Of a stretch of DNA of 64,000 nt, positions 53,425 through 63,785 are shown one piece after another (within the stretch, counting starts at the first letter, position 1; the number at the start of each line of letters is the position of its first letter). The notes under the pieces were generated by a model. That model was not told the DNA's origin. It ran no database searches and saw only the letters and a program-made list of their open reading frames with translations. Source of the DNA: Hysterangium stoloniferum. Lineage: Eukaryota > Basidiomycota > Agaricomycetes > Hysterangiales > Hysterangiaceae. Made by a program: the position numbers and the translations under genes. Location of the stretch: the NCBI GenBank assembly GCA_015178975.1, contig WHVD01000140.1:124001-188000 (forward strand), in the 5' to 3' direction.

Positions 53425-55388
53425 TAGAAGCCACGTCAAAGTGGTTTTTCCATAGGACACATCCATTTTGTCAATGCTGCCAGTGGTGAAAGATTCCACC
53501 TCCATACATTGCTCATTCTCATCCAAGGTGCCACCTCATTTGAAAATCTAAGGACTTTTCAGGGTGAGACCCATCCCACATTTCAACAAGCCTGTGTTGC
53601 ACATGGTTTGCTTGAAGATGATCGCCAGTGGAACATATGCCTCAGAGAAGCCAGTTGCATACAGCATGGCCTTCAACTTCACAGGTTGTTCATCATCATT
53701 TTGACCATGTCCTCCCCTGCACAACCTCACGAACTCTGGAATGAGTTCAAAGAATTTATCTGTGATGATTTGGACTGGATCCTGAGGGTTACATATAACA
53801 TTGACAATGCAGCACCTCACACAATTTATGACTTTGGTCTCTATGAGATTGATAAAATCCTCTGCTATTCTGGAAAGTCTCTTTCACTCTATCCAACCAT
53901 GCCACAAATCACTGAGAATTGGGATCAGTTCATTGGCAATCATCTCATTAGGGAGCAGAAGAATTATAATCTTGATCATGAGCATGCCAGTGCCCAGGCC
54001 AATCTTGAAAAGTTCAATCCTGAACAACAAGTTGCTTTTGACACTATCATCAAGGCAGTTGATGAACAGCAGGAGGGCAATTGTCAATGGCCCAGTGGCA
54101 CTGGCAAGTCCTTTGTATGGAATACTCTTGCACATGCATGTCGTGCCAAAGGCTACATTGTCCTTTGTGTCACCTCATCTGGAATTGCATCAATGATTCT
54201 GAAAGGTGGTCACACCTCTCATAGCATGTTTTCAATTCCTGTTCCCTGTGAGAAGGACTCCTCATGTCACATCAAAAAGGGCTCAGAAAAGGCAGAGCTC
54301 ATGAAGCAAGTACACCTCATCATCTGGGATGAAGTTCCAATGCAGTCACATTTCATATGTGAGGCAGTCAACAGAACTCTAAGGGATGTATTAGACAAAG
54401 ATGCTCTCCCCTTTGGAGGCATTCCTGTTGCCTGGGGAGGTGACTTCCAGCAGACTTTGCCTGTTGTACAACATGCCTCTAAAGAACAGATTATTGGTGA
54501 ATGTATTCAAAAATCTCAACTCTGGAACCATGTCAAGGTAGTTTTCTTGAAAAGGAATATGTGGGTTGATCAGCATGATCCACACAGTGATCAGTTTGCT
54601 CAGTGGCTCTTAGATGTAGGCCATGGAAAGGATTTGCCTTTGGATCATACAATGGATATCTCTCCTCATATGACCTGTGGTCCAGAAATGTCTGATCTTA
54701 TTGCTGAGATATATCCAGACATCCATGTGGATGGAGACCAAAGAGATTGGCAAGATGGAGATTTTTTAGACCATGCTATTCTGTGTCCTAGGAATTCAGA
54801 TGTGGAAGAAATTAATTCAGAACTTCTGAATAATTCCCTGGAGTGAGTCATGTCTACCACAGTGCTGACACTGCAGAGGGTGACATGGAGGCAGAAGTCT
54901 ATCCTGTGGAATATTTAAATAGTCTCAACTTTGGTGTAATTTCACCAAGTCGACTTGAGATGAAGCCAGGAGTACCTTTAATGCTACTATGGAACATAGA
55001 TCCACAGATGGAACTTTTCAATGGTACAAAATTGCAACTACTGAAAATGGAAAATCATTTGCTTTTGGTGTGGATCTTAACTGGACCATGTGCTGGGGAA
55101 GAGGCATTTATTTCAAGGATTAAAATCATTAAAAATGATGATGAACTCCCTTTTAAACTTCATTGGGTTCAGTTTCCAGTATGACTGGCATTTGCAATGA
55201 CAATTAACAAGTCACAGGGACAATCCTTGAAATTTGTAGGATTAGATTTGAGAATGGCTGTGTTTGGACATGGGCAATTGTATGTGGGACTTTCAAGGGG
55301 AAGAAGTTGGAATAGGATTAAAATATTATTAGAGAAGGAGTCAAAGAGAACTGCAAATATAGTGTACAACCATGTATTATTATATTGA
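53425..55388 (+). pseudogene. Helitron-type PIF1-like helicase, 5'-truncated
   Basis: Readable from KPRQSGFSIGHIHFVNAASGE and ATSFENLRTFQGETHPTF, a segment typical of Helitron Rep-helicase proteins between the Rep and helicase domains. The helicase domain follows: WPSGTGKSFVWNT (P-loop), HLIIWDEVPM (Walker B), WGGDFQQTLPVV, and at the end [17 protein letters not shown] and [11 protein letters not shown]. No Rep (HUH) domain is present in the window. A frameshift lies at about 54840. TGA at 55182-55184 sits in VQFPV*LAFAMT where relatives have Arg, and a TAG near 53427 replaces Trp. Helitrons move by rolling-circle replication; this copy cannot. No terminal CTRR hairpin was found downstream. 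Confidence 0.82.
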
Positions 55389-56273
55389 GAATTTGATATA
55401 TTTTGATTGTTTTTTTCCTGACAATTATTGTATTAGATGATAGTTAAGAGTTGTGGATGTGGGGGATTTGCATAGCAAAGAGGTGGGGTAGGTCATTTTG
55501 ATTGTGATAAATACTTAAGAGTTGTTGATGTGGAGGGGGTTGGGAGGCTTCACCCCCCAACAAGCCAGAGCCTGCAGTGTAGCAAGGGTTCCCAGGCTTG
55601 TTATTATTATCATATAAAGTAAAGTTGCTTGGTGGGTGGTGAACATTTTTAGGTGCTGGAGGCACCTGATTGGTGAGGGTGTAGAGCGCCCAAATTCTCT
55701 TATTAGTCAGCGTGGGTGCATTTCTGCACTTGTGGGAGTATTTCATAGCACCACAGGAGTTTTTCTGCACTCGCGGGAGTATTTTTGGTGCCATGGGAGT
55801 ATTTTGTGACAGGCACAGAAGTATTCTGTCATGTGCAGAAGTATTTTTGCACGTGCGGGAGTATTTTGTCACATGTGCAGAGGTATTTTATGACATGCGG
55901 AGGTATTTTTACATGCATGGGAGTATTATATCAGGTGCATGGAGGTATGTATTTTGCAATGCCACAGGAGTATTGTTACACATGCAGGAGTATTTCTCAC
56001 ATTTGTTGACCCGGTTCACATGCCCTAATGGAGATATTTCCCACAACTCTCTCCCATGCCGTTCACATAAGCATTTCCTGCACCGTTGATGTAACCATTT
56101 CCTGTGCCGTTGATGTAGCTGTTTCCCATGCTGCTCACAGGACCATTTCCCATGCCCTTCATATCAGCATTTCCCATGCTACACATGGGCACATTTCCCA
56201 CAGCCTTCAATGGAGGAATTTTGAGGCCAGTTCTCTGGAGAAGGATCCCATATCCCTGGGGGAGGTCTATAAG

Positions 56274-57630
56274 GGAGGATATCTGAAAACTATTAAGTAT
56301 ACCAAATTCTAATATACTCTAAAGGTCATTTAAATATCTGGGATGTGATTCAAACATAATTTGGTTTTTAAAACTTTCAAAAAGTTTTAAACTCTCATAC
56401 ATTACAAACTACAAAATCTTTCCAGACACGAGTAGACAATAAAAAAAATTAGTAGTTTGAAACACTAATACTTTTAAAACATATATACCTTTAGATAGTC
56501 CAGGCCATGCATATATAGATTATTGGCATCTCTAAATACATATGTACTGTATTACTTCAGAATGGATCTGTCAATTGGAACAGATTTCTACTTGATTCAA
56601 CATACCCAGAATATATAGGGGGTTTTACTTAATAAAGACAGCTGTGGTATGAAAAATGTCCAATAATATTTTACATATTTTACATGGAAATAACTACATT
56701 ACAACTTTTAAAAAACAAAGTACTAATAAAAGTATTAGTAGGCATCTGTAAAAGGAAGGAAATTATATACAATGGAGGTTGTCCGGAATCATTATAATAT
56801 CAAATGTTTACTAATAAAAGCAAAATTGCTACAAAAATCCATCTTTAAATAGTGACATATCCTCTGAGAGTATTATATTATTAACCACCAATCATAAGAA
56901 ACAATTCTTCATATTACATCCTAAATAATTCAGAGTCAATTAATAGAACCTATTGTATATAGTTTTCCAATTTATGTAAATACTTGCTAATACTTTTGTT
57001 ATTAATTTGTTTTTTAAAAACTAAACTGTAGTTATTTCCTAGTAAAATATATGAGATGTCATTGGAAATTTTTCATCCTATGGCCTTCTTTATTAAGTGA
57101 AATTACCTATATATTCTGGGTATGTTGAATCAAGTAGAAATCTGTTCAGATTGACAGATCTATTCTGAAGTAATACATATGTATTTAGAGGTGCCAATGA
57201 TATACATATGCATAGAATGGACTATCTAAAGGTATCTATTTTTTAAAAGTATTAGTGTTTCAAACTACTAATTTTTTTCATTGTCTACTTGTGTCTGGAA
57301 AGATTAGTTTGTAATGTACAAGAGAGTTTAAAACTTTTTGAAAGTTTTAAAAACCAAATTATGTTTGAATCACATCCCAGATATTTAAATGACCTTTAGA
57401 GTATATTAGAATTTGGTATACTTAATAGTTTTCAGATATCCTCCAATGGAATTTGTTAAATAACTATGGGTTGTATAAGATGTAATATGGAGAACTATTT
57501 CTGATGGTTGTTTTTTGATGATATAATTGTTTCAGAATAGATATCACTATTTAAAGATAGAGTTTTGTAAAAATAAGACTTTTATTAGTAAATATTTGAG
57601 ATTATAGTAATTATAAACACCCTCCAAGGA
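56274..57630. mobile_element. Interleaved fold-back element
   Basis: Two pairs of long inverted arms: about 56274-56620 with 57105-57444 (both starting or ending ggaggatatctg / cagatatcctcc), and about 56773-56990 with 57445-57630. The M sequence on either side (tctataagg / aaggatttctgg) suggests a short AAGG target duplication. AT-rich, no ORF. Confidence 0.72.
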
Positions 57631-57964
57631 TTTCTGGGAAAATCTCAATAAAATCATAATAATTCAAATAAAATACAATAAATGAAAATAAAATGTGATA
57701 AATTAGAAGAAAAAATAATAATTGAAAATAAAATAAGATAAATCAAATTCAAATTCAATGAATCCAAAAACAATATAATATATTAAAATAAAATACAATA
57801 AATCAAAATAAAATACAGTACATCAAAATAAAATACAATAAATCAAAATAAAATACAGTAAATCAAAATGGGATACAATAAATCAAAATAAAATACATTA
57901 AGTTGAATCAATAATTCAGGTGACCACAATAATTACTTGCAGTTGACATTCAATTCAACCATTG

Positions 57965-58215
57965 GAACTGTTATTTCTTTTGTAACCTTTGCTTCCTTTT
58001 GTAATCATTGTTTTCTTTTGTAACAGTTGTTTCCTTTTGTAACCTTTGACTCCTTTGTAACTGTTGACTCCTTTGTAACCGTTGACTCCTTTGTAACCGT
58101 TGACTCCTTTGTAATCATTGACTCCTTTGTAACTGTTGACTCCTCTGTAACCGTTGACTCCTTTTGTAACCATTGACTCCTTTGTAACTGTTGACTCCTT
58201 TTGTAACCATTGACT
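57965..58215 (-). repeat. 18-bp minisatellite of M unit 2
   Basis: About 13 units of ttgactcctttgtaaccg with variants. Shadow ORFs on the minus strand (KESTVTKES) are not genes. Confidence 0.9.
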
Positions 58216-58502
58216 CCTTTTGGCACTGTTGATTCGATGTGGGGGTTTGGGGGGCTTTGCCCCCCAACAAACTGGAGCCTGCAGCAAAGTTGCGGGGCAG
58301 GTCATGAAGTGACCACTGACAGCATAGCAAGGGTTCCCAGTGTGAAGAGTGGTAGAAGTTCTAACCGTTCTATATACGAAGAATATCGACCGTTGAAGTA
58401 CGATACCACGATGTATTGACTGTCTAAGTCTAATACAGACCGAACGTGTATTGACTACTTAGTTCAATACGGTAGAGAGAAGTAGCTATCTAAAGTAAGG
58501 TA

Positions 58503-60106
58503 CAGTGACTTACAAAACGTATCCAATGTTTTGTAGTTTCAGTTTATATATGCTATATCCCAGTAGATAAAATAGTAGAAATCACCAAACTATTTGTGAA
58601 CATGACCAATCATGTATATATTTATATGGTAGAACTATATTATGTAATATCCATATATGTAAACACTATGAATATTTCAATGGAGAGGGTTCATTGGATA
58701 CGTTTTGTAACTGACACATTTAGACAGGAAATTACTAGTATTCAGTACTTAGTGTAGCCACCCTTTGCCTTTAATACATCTGAAACCCTCCTAGGCATAC
58801 TTTCAATCAAATCCTGACACACCTTTGGATCAATCCTGTACCATTCATCCACCACCCTCTCCCACAACTCTTCCATCCCCTGGGGTGCATTCTCATACCC
58901 TGCCAACCTCCTTTTCAAGTGATTCCATAGGTGTTCAATGGGATTCAAGTCAGGAGACTGTGCTGGCCATGAGAGAACCCTGAAACCATTTTCTTGGAAC
59001 CAATTCTGGGCCTTCTTGCAGGTATGCTTGGGGTCATTGTCCTGCTGGAAGATGATACCATTGGCAGATTTACCATAGTCCTTAAGACTGGCTTGCAGGT
59101 CATCCTCCAGAATCTGGATGTAGAGATCCCCATCCATCCTTCCATCAATCTTGCATGCATACCCAACCCCCTCCCACAGCATGCACCCCCAAACCATTAA
59201 AGATCCACCACCAAACTTCAGGGTTCCCTCAACCAGTCTGTCACTCAAGCCCTCCCCTGCCTTTTTCCACACCCACTTCCTGCCATCTGACCCCAGCCTA
59301 TTAATTTTGGTCTCATCAGACCACACCACCTTCTTCCAATCCTCCACAGTCCAATCCTGATGTGCCAAAGCAAAATCCATCCTCTCCTTCCTATGCCTCT
59401 TAGAAAGAAGAGGCCTTTTCTTCTTTACCACAGGCTTCATCCCAGCTGCCTTGAGTCCACGATGCACTGTTTGAGGATTGAGTGACTGGTTGGTGATAGT
59501 GCAAAGTGCCTTTGTTGCATCTACAGCTGTATCAGCCTTTCCAGAGCTGATAAGGCGTTGTGCAAAACAGATGTTGGCTGTGGAGAGTTTGGAAGGACGA
59601 CCACCAGAGGACTTAGAAAGGTGGGAACGGTGTTTAGAACGAAGTCTAGAGATAGTAGCATAACTATAGCCAGTAGAAACTGATATATGTCTGGCAGAAT
59701 GGCCAGCATCAAGTAGAGAAAGAATCTCATACTGGGCAGCAGTGGAAAGGGGATGCATAGTTAGAATTGAGGGAATCTTAGCTGAGAAAGCCCTTCTACT
59801 TATACTGTTGTATAGAATGATCACATGACATGTTGAAAAACATAAACAAATGCAAACAATCAACATAGGCATATGGTTTTCATGCCAGAACCTGTCAGTT
59901 ACAAAACATATCCAATGAACCCTCTCCATTAAAATATTTATAGTGTTTCCATATATGGATATTACATAATATAGTTCTACCATCTAAATATATACATGAT
60001 AGGTCATGTTCACAAATATTCTGGCGATTTCTACTATTGTATCTACTGGGATATAGCATATATAAGCTGAAACTACAAAACATTGGATACGTTTTGTAAG
60101 TCACTG
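58503..60106 (-). mobile_element. Complete Tc1/mariner transposon (1604 bp)
   Basis: TA on both sides (58501-58502, 60107-60108). Terminal inverted repeats of 214 bp (58503-58716 and 59893-60106) start CAGTGACTTACAAAACGTAT. Each arm itself begins and ends with inverted copies of acaaaacgtatccaatg, giving an IR/DR-like layout with four potential transposase sites. The transposase ORF is uninterrupted, so this copy may be autonomous. Confidence 0.95.
58742..59758 (-). CDS. Tc1-type transposase, intact
   Basis: 338 residues from ATG 59758 (MHPLSTAAQYEILSLLDAGHS), the usual Tc1 transposase length; the open frame upstream to 59983 enters the inverted repeat and is unlikely to be used. The N-terminal paired-like helix-turn-helix (HISVSTGYSYATISRLRSKH) is followed by a GRP-type motif (SSGGRPSKLS) and a second HTH. 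The DDE domain has Asp in VWSDETKINRLG, Asp in [14 protein letters not shown] and Glu in [15 protein letters not shown], with 34 residues between the last two (DD34E). The C-terminus VLKAKGGYTKY is shared with the two decayed relatives at 25.9 and 48.6 kb. It cuts and pastes the element at TA sites. The promoter presumably lies in the right inverted repeat. Confidence 0.94.
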   Translation of the reverse strand: MHPLSTAAQYEILSLLDAGHSARHISVSTGYSYATISRLRSKHRSHLSKSSGGRPSKLSTANICFAQRLISSGKADTAVDATKALCTITNQSLNPQTVHRGLKAAGMKPVVKKKRPLLSKRHRKERMDFALAHQDWTVEDWKKVVWSDETKINRLGSDGRKWVWKKAGEGLSDRLVEGTLKFGGGSLMVWGCMLWEGVGYACKIDGRMDGDLYIQILEDDLQASLKDYGKSANGIIFQQDNDPKHTCKKAQNWFQENGFRVLSWPAQSPDLNPIEHLWNHLKRRLAGYENAPQGMEELWERVVDEWYRIDPKVCQDLIESMPRRVSDVLKAKGGYTKY

Positions 60107-61474
60107 TAGATAGCTAGAACGAATAGGCAGAATCGACTGGTTAAGTGCGATTCTGGACAACTGCTCGAGTGCAAGTAGAGTAGTTAGAGAGTCAAATAAT
60201 AGAGTAGCGTGGATGTAGTCCACGCGAGTTGAGATAAGGATTGAGTTTCAACTGATACAGTTCGAAACTCAGTTTGAATGAGTAGCTAAAGCCCATCTGT
60301 GACGGTCGAGACGATACACCAATCACAACTTACAGGACACTAACAGGTGTCTGGGTAAGTCGTGGTTGCGGTGTAAAAAGTGTCCGAGTTCTAAACTACG
60401 GGCGCTAGAATACATAAGTCTGGCGTGTGTGTGCCCACAAGAGTCGATGTACCGCATACATAGGTCGTCGAACTAATTATAGATATAATAAAAGAGAGAA
60501 AATAGAAATAATAAAGGAAATATAGTAAGAGCTCATCCGACTATATTTCCTGAGTGTATTTCGCCATACCTCTCACACCCAGGCTTGTTATCAAATAAAG
60601 TAAAGTTGCTTGGTTGGTGGTGGGCATTTTTAGGTGGCGAAGGCACCCTAATGTGTGAGGGCATGCAGTGCCTGAACTTTCCCAATCAGGGTGGAAAAAT
60701 CCCAATGAGGGTGCATGTGAGTGTGACTAAGCTGAGGGCACATTAGCACCTGAATGGAATTATTAGTCAGTGCGGGAGCAAATCTGGAGGCTTTTTGGCA
60801 TTCACGGGAGTATTGTGTGACGGGTGGGAGTATTTTGTCACTTGTGCGGAGGTATTTCATGATGCACGGGAATATTGTTACACTTTTTGTAGCTGTCATT
60901 TCCATTTGTGACCATTGTTTCCCTTTGTGACCGTTGTTTCCCTTTGTGAATGTTGTTTCCCTTTGTGAATGTTGTTTCCATTTGTGAATGTTATTTCCCT
61001 TTGTGAATGTTGTTTCAGTTCTTTAAATGGTTTCCTTTGTTTAAATGGTTTCCATTCTTTAAAAATGTTTCCTTTCTGAGACAATTTCCATTCTTTAAAA
61101 TGGTTTCCATTGTAACACAATTTTTGTTCTAACACAATTTCTGTTCTACACAATTTCTGTTCTAACACAATATCTGTTCTAACAAGGCTTTCCATTCTTT
61201 GAAGACTTTCCACTTTTCCTTTCTCAAACAACAATGAGCCTCAGATAAGTTAAAAGTTGTTGATGTGGGGGTTTCTCTTTGTACCCATTGCTTCCTGTTT
61301 GTAATAGATCTTCCTGTGCTACGAGACTTTACGTTCTACGAGACTTTCCATTTGAAAGCATCTCTGACAATGAGTCTCAGAAATACTTAAGAGTTGTGGA
61401 TGTGGGGGGGTTTGGGGGGCTTCACCCCCTAACAAGCCGGAGCCTGCAGCGAAGTTGTGGGGCAGGTCACAAAG

Positions 61475-61948
61475 TGTGAGGAGTATGCTTTTACCACAGT
61501 TTCATTGTGGTAAAACACTCCTTTTATTTTATTTATATTTTACATATTCTATTCATATTTTTCTATCTTTCATATTCTTCGAATATTGCATATTTCATTA
61601 GTTCGAAGTATTGTGTATACTTGTGGGTGCACTCAGCACCAATTAGAACTCAGACACACTTTAACCCAAGAACCACCACTCGTAAGACATAAACTAGGTC
61701 TACTATGAGCGGTGATCAGGGTAACATGTCAGCTACCACTTAGGTAGCATTATCTGAACTACTGAACACTTCTGGCCTCAAACTGTAATAGTCGAGGCCT
61801 CCACTCGAACCATTGCACTTGTTGACTCCTTCGTCATCTCGTGCTCTTTCTCTCACTTTCTCTTATATTGCACCGAATAGGTCAATATTCTTCCTTTCTA
61901 CTCATTTCTTTGTATATAGAACGGTCAGAACTTCCACCACTCTTCACA
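61475..61948 (-). mobile_element. Solo LTR S2 (474 bp), TSD CAAAG
   Basis: Minus-strand TGTGAAGAGTGG...CTCCTCACA. CAAAG flanks it on both sides (61470-61474, 61949-61953). It is nearly identical to 62065-62538 in inverse orientation (I count about four differences). Confidence 0.93.
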
Positions 61949-62064
61949 CAAAGTGACTGCCCCATAGCATAGCAAGGGTTCCCAGGCTTATCCATATATA
62001 TGAATTTTTCTTGGTGGATTGTGGGTCCACGGTCACAAAGTGACTGCCCCACAGTGTAGCAAGG

Positions 62065-62538
62065 TGTGAAGAGTGGTAGAAGTTCAGACCGTTCTATATA
62101 CAAAGAAATGAGTAGAAAGGAAGAATATTGACCTATTCGGTGCAATATAAGAGAAAATGAGAGAAAGAGCACGAGATGACGAAGGAGTCAACAAGTGCAA
62201 TGGTTCGAGTGGAGGCCTCGACTATTACAGTTTGAGGCCAGAAGTGTTCAGTAGTTCAGATAATGCTACCTAAGTGGTAGCTGACACGTTACCCTGATCA
62301 CCGCTCATAGTAGACCTAGTTTATGTCTTACGAGTGGTGGTTCTTGGGTTAAAGTGTGTCTGAGTTCTAATTGGTGCTGAGTGCACCCACAAGTATACAC
62401 AATACTTCGAACTAATGAAATATGCAATATTCGAAGAATATGAAAGATAGAAAAATATGAATAGAATATGTAAAATATAATTAAAATAAAAGGAGTGTTT
62501 TACCACAATGAAACTGTGGTAAAAGCATACTCCTCACA
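62065..62538 (+). mobile_element. Solo LTR S2 (474 bp), TSD CAAGG
   Basis: TGTGAAGAGTGG...ACTCCTCACA, with CAAGG before (62060-62064) and after (62539-62543). It carries a 10-bp hairpin ttttaccaca/tgtggtaaaa near its 3' end. Its own distinct target duplication shows it is an independent insertion, not an inverted duplication of its neighbour. Confidence 0.93.
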
Positions 62539-63469
62539 CAAGGGTTCCCAGGCTTGTCCATATATATGAATTTTGCTTGGTGGGTTGTGGGTCCACATTG
62601 CCTTTTTAGTAACTCAGGCGCCCAGATTATGTCAGCACGGAGGCATTCCAGCCACTGCGGAAGCAATTATGTGATCACGGGAGTATTTGGCACGCCACGG
62701 GAGTATTATTCCCACACTGCAGGAGCATTTTCACCCGTGTGGAATTATGTTATGCACACGTGGAAGCATTCTATACATGTGCAGAATTATTTTATACATG
62801 TGCAGCATTTTCAACCATGCAGAAGTACTTTATGCACATGCGGGAGCATTTTCACTTGCAGGGAATTATTTTATGCATGCACAGATGCATTTTCGCCCAT
62901 GTGGAATTATTTTATTCATATGTGGGAGCATTTTCACCCACGTGGAATTATTTTAAGACAAATGCTCCCATGCATGCATAAAATAATTCTATGCAGGAGC
63001 ATTTTCACCCACACGGAATTATTTTAGACACTTGTGGGAGCATTTCCAGTGGCACAGAAGAATTTCCCATGCCTCTCACCAACAGATTTCCCACAACTCA
63101 TTTTCCATGCCCTTTGCGCAGATATTTCCTGCACCCCTTGCGTACGCACTTCCCATGCCCTTCACAGAGGCATTTCAAAGCCAGTGCCTGGAGAAGGATT
63201 ACATATCCCTGGGAGGTCTATTAGGATTTCTGGGAAAATCACAATAAAATCAGAGAATAATTAAAATAAATTAAAATAAAGTACAATAAATTAAATTAAA
63301 ATACAATGAGTCAAAATAAAATACAATAAATCAAAATACAATACAATAAATCAAAATAAAATACATTAAATCAAAATAAATAGATCAGGTGACCACAGTA
63401 ATTACTTGCAGTTGACAGTCAATTCAATCATTGGAACTGTTCTTCCTTTTGCAACCATTATTCCTTTTG

Positions 63470-63785
63470 TGTAACCGTTGGTTCCTTTTGTAACCGTTGG
63501 TTCCTTTTGTAACCGTTGGTTCCTTTTGTAACCGTTGGTTCCTTTTGTAACCGTTGGTTCCTTTTGTAACCGTTGGTTCCTTTTGTAACCGTTGGTTCCT
63601 TTTGTAACCGTTGGTTCCTTTTGTAACCGTTGGTTCCTTTTGTAACCGTTGGTTCCTTTTGTAACCGTTGGTTCCTTTTGTAACCGTTGGTTCCTTTTGT
63701 AACCGTTGGTTCCTTTTGTAACCGTTGGTTCCTTTTGTAACCGTTGGTTCCTTTTGTAACCGTTGGTTCCTTTTGTAACCGTTAT
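63470..63785 (-). repeat. 19-bp minisatellite of M unit 4, about 17 copies
   Basis: Unit tggttccttttgtaaccgt, nearly perfect throughout. Because 19 is not a multiple of 3, it yields long minus-strand shadow ORFs (TVTKGTNGYKRNQRLQKEP), which are not genes. Confidence 0.95.

Larger units (their letters stand above)
55446..58340 (+). repeat. M unit 2 (non-coding composite), split by a fold-back element
   Basis: Modules in order: G-rich header (ttgggaggcttcacccccc, 'aacaagccagagcctgcag', 'gtagcaagggttcccaggct'); 'ttgcttggtgggtggtg'; an array of gggagtattttgtca elements (55735-55995); an array of 'tttcccatgcc' elements (56040-56210); 'ggagaaggatcccatatccc'; [fold-back 56274-57630]; 'aaggatttctgggaaaatc'; aataaaatacaataaatc array (57640-57900); 'ttacttgcagttgaca'; and an 18-bp array ttgactcctttgtaaccg (57970-58215). 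The next header follows at 58232. Short ORFs here are artefacts. Confidence 0.7.
58341..60577 (+). mobile_element. Solo LTR S with a Tc1 inside, TSD CCCAG
   Basis: TGTGAAGAGTGG...CATACCTCTCACA. CCCAG precedes it (58336-58340) and follows it (60578-60582). Without the 1604-bp Tc1 and its TA duplication it is 631 bp. Removing it restores the M-unit text aagggttcccaggcttg. Confidence 0.92.
58232..61392 (+). repeat. M unit 3, split by LTR S
   Basis: Header 58232-58340 with the hairpin GGGGGGCTTTGCCCCCC, then the S LTR, then 'ttgcttggttggtggtg', the gggagtattt array (60780-60890), and a tttccctttgtgaatg-type array (60900-61010) running into short 'gttctaacaca' repeats to about 61210. It lacks the tttcccatgcc and aataaaatac modules of units 2 and 4. 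Confidence 0.68.

Noticed and set aside
53425-55388. Host PIF1 helicase gene
   Set aside because: The segment before the P-loop is the Helitron-type linker (RTFQGETHPTF...), and the frame is broken in several places within transposon-rich sequence.
59759-59983. Upstream extension of the Tc1 transposase (75 extra codons)
   Set aside because: It runs into the terminal inverted repeat, is hydrophobic and unlike Tc1 N-termini. The ATG at 59758 gives the usual length.
61475-62538. One inverted duplication forming a single TIR transposon
   Set aside because: Each half has its own exact 5-bp target duplication (CAAAG, CAAGG) and TG/CA ends, so they are two separate solo LTRs.
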